Below are positions 25,407 through 29,895 of a stretch of 29,895 nt of DNA, in pieces. Below the pieces are notes generated by a model. The model was not told the DNA's origin. It saw only the letters and a program-made list of their open reading frames with translations, and ran no database searches. Each line of letters starts with the position of its first letter. Position 1 is the stretch's first letter. The position numbers and the translations under genes are program-made. The stretch comes from a virus. The stretch lies in IMG/VR virus record IMGVR_UViG_3300037246_000142, positions 1-29,895 of that record. One strand, written 5' to 3'.

Positions 25407-25748
25407 CTATACGAATGCTACATTTCTAATGTACATTTGATCTCCGTTGTCGTCTTTTCCTAAGAAAACTTTAGCTTTTACTCCTCCTGGGTTAGCTGTT
25501 AAAGCGTAGTTAAATGCTTTAGTACCTAAACCTGATGTCATTACTGGAGTTGTAATTGCTCCAGTGGGTGCAATACCTAAAGTAATTTCTACTTTATCAC
25601 CTGGTGTTCCAGCTGTTGTTAAAATTTCAATATTATTGTCTGCTGTTTGAATAACACCTACAATATTATCTTTGTTTACTAATACTTCTCCGTTTTCCCA
25701 GTCACTGACTGCTCCAACTACTTCGAATGCAATAAAGCTTGCTGCCAT
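25407..25748 (-). CDS. Small virion-like beta protein
   Basis: A 113-residue protein without Cys, rich in Val, Thr, Ala and Gly. Short strands are FIAFEVVGAVSDWENG, VLVNKDNIVGVIQTADNNIE and VEITLGIAPTG, ending in VFLGKDDNGDQMYIRNVAFV. The pattern is that of small decoration or minor capsid beta-barrel proteins of phages, but no specific family is recognised. It has a strong A/T leader (AAATAAAAACAAAAATT) and codon use with little AGA, suggesting good expression. Its TAG is directly followed by the ATG of the CGC-motif gene. Confidence 0.65.
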   Translation of the reverse strand: MAASFIAFEVVGAVSDWENGEVLVNKDNIVGVIQTADNNIEILTTAGTPGDKVEITLGIAPTGAITTPVMTSGLGTKAFNYALTANPGGVKAKVFLGKDDNGDQMYIRNVAFV

Positions 25749-25809
25749 AATTTTTGTTTTTATTTATTAATTGATATTTGTTTTTGATTTATTACAGTTT
25801 TCTCTGTTT

Positions 25810-26145
25810 TTATTTTACGCAATATCTTTTACCTGGAGCATCTATTATTGATTGCTTTAGATGATCTGGTAAGTTTACTTGTTTTCCAACTAAAGCTTTA
25901 GCTGGTGCGTGATGTTGTTTGTTGTATTTCATATCTCCAGCTAATTTAGATATATGTTTTTCGTCAGCTGTCATATTAATATCACTATGCCCATGATGAG
26001 CATCGTAGTTAACGTCTTCTTTTAAGTACTCAATATGAGCAGCATCATCTCTTTCTGCTGCGTCATAATTATGTGCTGTAACTTTTGTACAGCATCTAGC
26101 GTTACCGCTGTATTTTCCGTAATGTCCGTCTTCGTGTATTGCCAT
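25810..26145 (-). CDS. His-rich small protein, unknown function
   Basis: A 111-residue, His/Asp/Lys-rich protein beginning MAIHEDGHYGKYSGNA. It has a Cys pair at ARCCTK and a late Cys at RYCVK. His residues cluster at DAHHGHSDIN, where metal binding is possible but the spacing is not a known motif. The C-terminal part is helical (DHLKQSIIDAPGK). The start is preceded by AAACAAACAA and lies 44 bases inside the end of the preceding gene. About 60 bp of AT-rich non-coding DNA follow its stop. I do not recognise a family. Confidence 0.6.
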   Translation of the reverse strand: MAIHEDGHYGKYSGNARCCTKVTAHNYDAAERDDAAHIEYLKEDVNYDAHHGHSDINMTADEKHISKLAGDMKYNKQHHAPAKALVGKQVNLPDHLKQSIIDAPGKRYCVK

Positions 26146-26314
26146 TTGTTTGTTTTTTTATTATTGGTTTCTTAATTGGCTCATCAATTGGTTTTACAAT
26201 TGGTTTTGCAATTGGTTCATCAATTGGTTCCTCAATTTTGCTAGGTGGTACAGGAGGTGTTACTGGTAAACCTCCAGGTCCTACACCTATACCTATACCT
26301 ATTCCTAATCCCAT
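26102..26314 (-). CDS. Gly-Ile/Pro repeat protein
   Basis: A 70-residue protein with three parts: a GLGIGIGIGVGPGG start, a Pro-rich linker (LPVTPPVPPS), and a tetrapeptide (E/K)PI repeat (IDEPIAKPIVKPIDEPIKKP), then a very basic tail TRRRTLRKIQR. The repeat follows the 12-bp DNA repeat listed separately. It overlaps the next gene by 44 bp. The opposite strand is also open here only because of the repeat. No function can be assigned. Extended Pro/Ile rods with a basic end could serve as a linker or DNA-contact peptide, but this is speculation. Confidence 0.5.
   Translation of the reverse strand: MGLGIGIGIGVGPGGLPVTPPVPPSKIEEPIDEPIAKPIVKPIDEPIKKPIIKKQTNGNTRRRTLRKIQR
26161..26244 (-). repeat. 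12-bp tandem repeat (CAATTGGTTNNN)
   Basis: On the plus strand, near-perfect copies of CAATTGGTT begin at 26185, 26197, 26209 and 26221, each 12 bp apart. Degenerate copies are seen from 26161, 26173 and 26233. The unit holds the palindrome CAATTG. In the minus-strand gene each unit encodes one four-residue (E/K)PI repeat. Seven units are visible; copy number could easily vary between related genomes by slippage. Confidence 0.8.
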
Positions 26315-26315
26315 A

Positions 26316-26603
26316 TTATTTTATAGCTATTAGATCGGTAGCTGTTGTGCTAGTTGCCATAATGTAGTCTATAACTACAGGTAAAAAACTACCTGATTGA
26401 ACATTTTTAAAAATTACAGAATCTGATATTGTTGGTGGCGATCCGTCAGGTCGCGTTTCTCCTGTTAATATAACTCTTATATCTCCTCCTGTACCAACAT
26501 ATAGCACAGATCCATTATAAGAAACATTTGGACTTATAGTGTCTGTTGATTGTGCAGATTCCGCTTTAGTAGCGAAGTCTGGTTGATTTGCGTATTGTCC
26601 CAT
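26316..26603 (-). CDS. Small virion surface / decoration-like protein
   Basis: A 95-residue protein, beginning MGQYANQPDFATKAESAQ. Its core SVLYVGTGGDIRVILTGE is followed by VIFKNVQSGSFLPVVIDYIM and ends ATSTTATDLIAIK. This combination (YVGTGGD, FKNV.SGSFLPV, TTATD) is familiar from small proteins in structural clusters of marine phages, sometimes assigned as minor capsid or spike base proteins. That is memory, not a search. It is probably a beta-sandwich. It has an A/T leader TAATAAATAAAAT. It is a good candidate for a minor virion component; the exact site is unknown. Confidence 0.6.
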   Translation of the reverse strand: MGQYANQPDFATKAESAQSTDTISPNVSYNGSVLYVGTGGDIRVILTGETRPDGSPPTISDSVIFKNVQSGSFLPVVIDYIMATSTTATDLIAIK

Positions 26604-26613
26604 ATTTTATTTA

Positions 26614-26823
26614 TTAGTATTCTCTACCTTGAGCGCAAAGAACAGCGTTAAGTGGTTTGTATGGTACACCGGCGTGATTAAGTTTCATACCTGTTATACC
26701 TCTAGAGTTTCCTTTACCTTTTGGAAATTCGTCCATGTTTAATGGTCCGTCCCATACATGGCTTTCTCCAACTTGACCTGTTAATTCAGGTGTACCAATA
26801 ATTAATTTACTTTTGTGATCCAT
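26614..26823 (-). CDS. Small conserved-looking protein, unknown
   Basis: A 69-residue protein, MDHKSKLIIGTPELTGQVGE at the start, then HVWDGPLNMDEFPKGKGNSR, ending AVLCAQGREY. It is Gly-rich without predicted membrane parts and has a single Cys. It begins one base after the stop of the preceding gene (TAATATG) and belongs to the run of small virion-like genes. No family or motif recognised. Confidence 0.55.
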   Translation of the reverse strand: MDHKSKLIIGTPELTGQVGESHVWDGPLNMDEFPKGKGNSRGITGMKLNHAGVPYKPLNAVLCAQGREY

Positions 26824-26824
26824 A

Positions 26825-27325
26825 TTATATCTTTTTATTTATTTTCATTTTTGCAGCTCCAACTGCACTGTTTCTTGCAAATTCACTTCCAAATATATCC
26901 ATTGATGCTGCTTCTGGACCCGGCATTGCTTCAGACAAAGATCCCGCTGCTTGTGGTGCTTCAGGCATTGCGCCAGAAGTAACAGTAGCCAAATCTTGCT
27001 TTACCGCGCCTCCAGTACCCTGAGCAGTTAAATCGCCGCCACCGCCGCCTTCTAAAGCTTCTAGTCTAGATTCAATACTGGTAAATCTACTGTCGTTTCC
27101 TCCAACCGCTGACGTAGCGCTTCCTACTGCACCTGCTTTTCTAGCTGCTCTTCTTGCCCTTGCTTTGTTTAACAGGTCTTGGGTCATTCCCATTAACCCT
27201 CCTCGATTTCGTCCACCAAACATGTTACCAAATCCTGGGATATTGCTAGATCCTGCAGTATTGGCATTATTGCCAAATCCCGCATTAGATCTACCTGCCG
27301 CCATCGCCGCTGATGTTACACTCAT
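26825..27325 (-). CDS. Ala/Gly-rich protein with short coiled coil
   Basis: A 166-residue protein of low complexity. Residues 1-45 are Gly/Asn/Ala-rich (GRSNAGFGNNANTAGSSN), with FGNMFGGRNRGG. Residues 48-65 are a basic helix (TQDLLNKARARRAARKAG). Residues 80-91 (RFTSIESRLEAL) form a short heptad coiled coil, followed by GGGGGD. The rest is Ala/Pro/Met-rich (GAMPEAPQAAGSLSEAMPGP) and ends in a basic KMKINKK. It resembles an internal virion or DNA-associated protein in composition only. It follows the winged-helix-like gene by two bases. Confidence 0.6.
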   Translation of the reverse strand: MSVTSAAMAAGRSNAGFGNNANTAGSSNIPGFGNMFGGRNRGGLMGMTQDLLNKARARRAARKAGAVGSATSAVGGNDSRFTSIESRLEALEGGGGGDLTAQGTGGAVKQDLATVTSGAMPEAPQAAGSLSEAMPGPEAASMDIFGSEFARNSAVGAAKMKINKKI

Positions 27326-27327
27326 AG

Positions 27328-27774
27328 TTATCTATTTTTATCTCTATTGACATTATACACGGATGTTTGTAATACCTTATCCATGTATGTTTTACCTTGC
27401 ATTATAGAGTTTCTTCTTTCGCTTGTTGGAATATCTTCGTCACCAATCATTATTCTGTAAATTCTCCTTATAAGTTGTTTACCTTTAAAAGAAACTTTAT
27501 ATATGTTATATTTTTGGGTTGTTCTATTTCTTTTTCTCCAAACAGTTATCCAGTCTTCTTGAATAAGTTTATTCCATCTTCTGTTGTTCCAGCTAAAAGA
27601 ATAACTCCCCATTTTAAAATCATCGATTGTAAACATATCTATACAATCTAAATATATAAGTAATTCTATTTCAGCATCAGTTAAGCCGTTGTTTCTGCAG
27701 GCCCATTTACGTATAGTACGGTAATGTTTTAGCAGATTGAGATCTTTTAAATCTCCTGCTTCCAGCCTTTTCAT
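27328..27774 (-). CDS. Winged-helix-like DNA-binding protein, coupled to groES
   Basis: A 148-residue protein. Residues 31-42 (LTDAEIELLIYL) look like the second helix of a MarR/PadR-type domain. FTIDDF (48-53) and RRWNKLIQEDWITVW (65-79) fit the third helix with its following strand, residues 80-96 the wing, and FKGKQLIRRIYRIM (96-109) a dimerising helix. The C-terminal 40 residues are basic. The start overlaps the GroES stop by four bases (ATGA), so it is translationally coupled to the chaperonin genes. It could regulate late transcription or the chaperonin operon, or bind DNA in the virion. The fold is inferred from pattern, not from a search. Confidence 0.6.
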   Translation of the reverse strand: MKRLEAGDLKDLNLLKHYRTIRKWACRNNGLTDAEIELLIYLDCIDMFTIDDFKMGSYSFSWNNRRWNKLIQEDWITVWRKRNRTTQKYNIYKVSFKGKQLIRRIYRIMIGDEDIPTSERRNSIMQGKTYMDKVLQTSVYNVNRDKNR

Positions 27775-28031
27775 ATTACAACGACAATATCCTGAACTTT
27801 TATTACTTGTAGTTTTTCACCATCATGCTCTATATTGTGACCAGCATGTTTGTCATAAAATATATGATCATTCTTTTTTAGAAATGATTGATCTCCTGGA
27901 TCTATTACTTCTGCTTGAACGTATCTAATATCATCTCTATCGTTTTCAGATAACAACAAACCTCCTTCGGTTTTAGTTGTTTTCTTTTCTAGCTTATTAA
28001 CTAGTAAATAACTACCTACTGCTTTCATCAA
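27771..28031 (-). CDS. groES: GroES co-chaperonin
   Basis: An 86-residue co-chaperonin lid, near the usual 90-97. Residues 3-12 (KAVGSYLLVN) form the first strand. Residues 15-35 are the mobile loop, whose GGLLL at 23-27 stands for the GGIVL that binds GroEL. Residues 38-45 (VQAEVIDP) and 52-60 follow, with KNDHIFYDKHAGHNIEHDGE resembling the Bacteroidota type (GDKVLYGKYAG.....DGE). The end LQVIKVQDIVVVI is the canonical last strand. The first 20 bases overlap the end of groEL in another frame, and its stop overlaps the next start. In bacteria groES precedes groEL; here the order is reversed. It should form the ring cap for the encoded GroEL. Confidence 0.9.
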   Translation of the reverse strand: MMKAVGSYLLVNKLEKKTTKTEGGLLLSENDRDDIRYVQAEVIDPGDQSFLKKNDHIFYDKHAGHNIEHDGEKLQVIKVQDIVVVI

Positions 28032-29559
28032 TTCTAATATTATTAATTACACAATCAGTTGATAGTATTGTTGTTGCTACTGAAGCCGCGTTTTTTAAAG
28101 CGCTCTTTGTAACGAGCAGAGGATCTATAATACCAGCTTTAATCATATTTACCATATTACCTGTAACCACATTTATTCCTTCACCTTTCTTATTAGGTTC
28201 ATCAACCTCAAGACCGGCGTTTTTCAAAATTGTTTTGTATGGTGCTTTTATTGCTTTTCTTAATATACTTTCTCCAGGTATTTTTTTGTCTAAAACCTTA
28301 GAAGCATTCAACAAAGCAATACCACCACCTGGTACTATACCTTCTTTTATCGCGGCTCTTGTAGCACATATAGCATCTTCTACTCTATCTTGTTTCTCTT
28401 TCAACTCTATAGCTGAATTAGCTCCTACCTTAACTACTGCTACTTTAGCGCTTAGTCTTGCTAGTCTTTGCTCTAAACCTACTCTAACATGTTCTTTATT
28501 AGTCTCTAGTAATTTAGATCGTATCTGGTTTATTATAGCCTCAACTTCTTCTGAATCCTTTTCAACTCTAATTATTGACTTGTCTTTTTCTGTAACAACT
28601 TTAATACATTGTCCTAGATAGTTTACCTCTATAGAACTTAGATCATCACCTAAGTCTTCGTTAACAACGGTAGCTCCTGTTAGTAATGCTAAGTCGTCTA
28701 GTATTTCTTTACGTCTCAATCCGTATGCAGGTGGATCTAACACGTTTATCTTTATATTACCTTTCATTTTATTCATAAGTAACGCAGACATAACATTTGC
28801 TTCTACTTCACCTATGATCAATAAAGGTTCTTTTGTTTTTATAACATGCTCTAATACTGGCTGTATCTGTCTTATTGAATCAACTTTAGAATCTATAAGT
28901 AGAACTAAAGGATTGTCTAGCTCTGCTGTACCTGTATCTTTGTTTGTTATGAAGTTAGGGTTTAGTAGCCCTTTGTTATACTCAACACCTTCAACAACTT
29001 CAACACTTGTGTCTCCTTCAGCTGATGGCTCCATAACTACCAAGCCTGCATCTCCTACTTTTTTAAATGCATCCGCGATAATAGAACCTAAAGCTTTATC
29101 ATTGTTCGTGGATATAATAGCTATGTCGTCTATCTTATCTTTAACTGGTACAGATTGTTTCTCTAGTTCTTTTATGATTATATCTACACCATTTAGTATT
29201 TGTTCCTTTACAGCTCTAACATCTTTATTGTCTAGCTTGTAAGATTCATCTAGTATAGCGTGGGCCAAGATAGTGGCTGTAGTAGTACCATCACCGGCTT
29301 CTTTTACTGTCTTGCGAGCTGCTTCTTTTAAAAGCGTGGCCCCTATGTTTTCTACTGGATCTCTAAGAAATATAGCATCTGCAACTGTAACACCGTCTTT
29401 TGTTATAAGCGGCTTACCTCCTGCGTCTTCCAGTATAACACATTTACCGCTAGCCCCAAGTGTGGAGCTAACAGCTTTTGTGAGTTTTTCTATTCCTTTA
29501 AATATTTGGTTCCTAGCCTCGTCCCCGAAGTTAAGATTCTTTACTATAGCATCTGCCAT
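28012..29559 (-). CDS. groEL: GroEL chaperonin
   Basis: A full chaperonin subunit of 515 residues (bacterial GroEL is about 545). The ATP-binding residues are intact: Asp55 in KDGVTVA, Asp90 in GDGTTTAT and Asp395 in RVEDAICATRAA, followed by VPGGG. The apical domain (about 188-370) has KGLLNPNF at 196-203 where E. coli has RGYLSPYF. Tyr199 is therefore replaced by Leu and Tyr203 by Asn; Leu234 is replaced by Gln in RQIQPVLE. Leu237, Phe204 and the hydrophobic pair at 263-264 are kept as hydrophobic. The C-terminal Gly-Gly-Met tail is absent (ends IRIDESSR). Leader TAAATTAAATTAAATC has no Shine-Dalgarno. It is followed by overlapping groES. Its likely role is folding phage virion proteins together with GroES. 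Confidence 0.95.
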   Translation of the reverse strand: MADAIVKNLNFGDEARNQIFKGIEKLTKAVSSTLGASGKCVILEDAGGKPLITKDGVTVADAIFLRDPVENIGATLLKEAARKTVKEAGDGTTTATILAHAILDESYKLDNKDVRAVKEQILNGVDIIIKELEKQSVPVKDKIDDIAIISTNNDKALGSIIADAFKKVGDAGLVVMEPSAEGDTSVEVVEGVEYNKGLLNPNFITNKDTGTAELDNPLVLLIDSKVDSIRQIQPVLEHVIKTKEPLLIIGEVEANVMSALLMNKMKGNIKINVLDPPAYGLRRKEILDDLALLTGATVVNEDLGDDLSSIEVNYLGQCIKVVTEKDKSIIRVEKDSEEVEAIINQIRSKLLETNKEHVRVGLEQRLARLSAKVAVVKVGANSAIELKEKQDRVEDAICATRAAIKEGIVPGGGIALLNASKVLDKKIPGESILRKAIKAPYKTILKNAGLEVDEPNKKGEGINVVTGNMVNMIKAGIIDPLLVTKSALKNAASVATTILSTDCVINNIRIDESSR

Positions 29560-29584
29560 GATTTAATTTAATTTGATTTAATTA

Positions 29585-29895
29585 TTATTTAAAGGTTTTT
29601 ACTACCTTTGGTCCTTTTATGAACTCTAATTTTGCTGTGTAATGCTCGATGCTACCATCAATAGCAGCTTCAGCTGATTCAATAGTTTCTCTTCTAGTTA
29701 CATCTAGCCAATTTTCACAGCACGTGTCTTTATCTGGATCACACTTACAATCTGGGTCTTTATACTCTGTTTGGTAAAACCCGTTAGGTAATTGAACGAT
29801 CCTCCAGTTTTTCTTTTCTGATAAGTGTTTCCACCAATCTATCTGGTCTTGGGATAATTGATTTGGTTGACTAGACCATGTGTCAGTCTTATAGT
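29585..29895 (-). CDS. Cys-cluster protein, 5' end beyond window
   Basis: The frame is open from the window edge to a TAA at 29585-29587; about 103 C-terminal residues are seen and the start is missing. Readable parts include QLSQDQIDWWKHLSEKKNWR, then LPNGFYQTEYKD, then CKCDPDKDTCCENW with four Cys within ten residues, and a helical TRRETIESAEAAIDGSIEHY. It ends FIKGPKVVKTFK. The CxC...CC cluster might bind a metal or form disulfides. I do not recognise a family. The gene lies 25 bp upstream of groEL, and the gap holds only an A/T leader and a weak six-pair hairpin (29591-29609). Confidence 0.65.
   Translation of the reverse strand, partial: YKTDTWSSQPNQLSQDQIDWWKHLSEKKNWRIVQLPNGFYQTEYKDPDCKCDPDKDTCCENWLDVTRRETIESAEAAIDGSIEHYTAKLEFIKGPKVVKTFK

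Noticed and set aside
25749-25809. AT-rich gap as a promoter
   Set aside because: I looked for the Bacteroidota pattern TTTG ... TAnnTTTG on the minus strand and did not find a convincing copy here or in the other gaps.
26139-26333. Plus-strand frame with Gly/Ile/Ser-rich membrane-like repeats
   Set aside because: It arises only because the 12-bp repeat is open on both strands; the minus-strand reading fits the operon direction.
29591-29609. Six-pair hairpin between the Cys-cluster gene and groEL
   Set aside because: The stem (AAAGGT/ACCTTT) is short, starts inside the coding end, and has no U run. It is too weak to call a terminator or heat-shock element.
1-29895. tRNA, CRISPR, insertion sequence, attachment site
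   Set aside because: Reading found no cloverleaf, no spaced direct repeats of CRISPR type, no transposase or integrase, and no gap large enough to hold most of them.

Overview
The window is one continuous block of bacteriophage late genes. Every credible gene is on the minus strand, so transcription runs from right (high coordinates) to left. Packing is very dense: most neighbours overlap, abut or sit a few bases apart, and no gap exceeds about 90 bp. Both window ends cut through genes. I saw no tRNA, rRNA, CRISPR array, insertion sequence or integrase. The DNA is AT-rich, AGA/ATA/CTA codons dominate, and start codons follow A/T-only leaders with no Shine-Dalgarno motif. That is the pattern of Bacteroidota genes and their phages, so I infer a phage of a Bacteroidota host, plausibly aquatic or marine. 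The host is an inference, not something the sequence states.

Layout from right to left. (1) 29895-27328: the end of an unrecognised gene with a Cys cluster, a complete GroEL, an overlapping GroES, and an overlapping small winged-helix-like protein. (2) 27325-23143: a run of small genes. They include likely minor virion proteins, a 12-bp tandem repeat gene, a 56-codon CGC-motif protein, a small HExxH protein, a low-complexity protein, a holin-like membrane protein and a coiled-coil protein. (3) 23143-20111: a tandem GroES-like protein, a small gene next to terL (possible small terminase), and terL. (4) 20110-15015: portal, scaffold-like protein and major capsid protein. (5) 14929-5712: a conserved unknown, two connector/ring-type proteins, and two large proteins resembling the tail-stabilisation or 'muzzle' proteins of short-tailed phages. 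(6) 5696-1: a GNAT-like acetyltransferase, then three large internal virion or cargo-like proteins. The first of these ends in an S74-type self-cleaving chaperone domain; the last runs off the window.

The virion parts (portal with a Gln-rich coiled-coil tail, ring proteins, T7 gp12/P22 gp10-like nozzle, large internal proteins, no tape measure or sheath) point to a podovirus. The order recalls crAss-like and related Bacteroidota podoviruses, but I cannot confirm that without searches. The most unusual feature is chaperone content: one GroEL, one canonical GroES and a second double-domain GroES-like protein, all in the late region with the capsid genes. They may together fold the capsid protein or another virion protein. 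A second notable signal is a patch inside terL, covering the ATPase core, with about 10 points higher GC and foreign arginine codon use.
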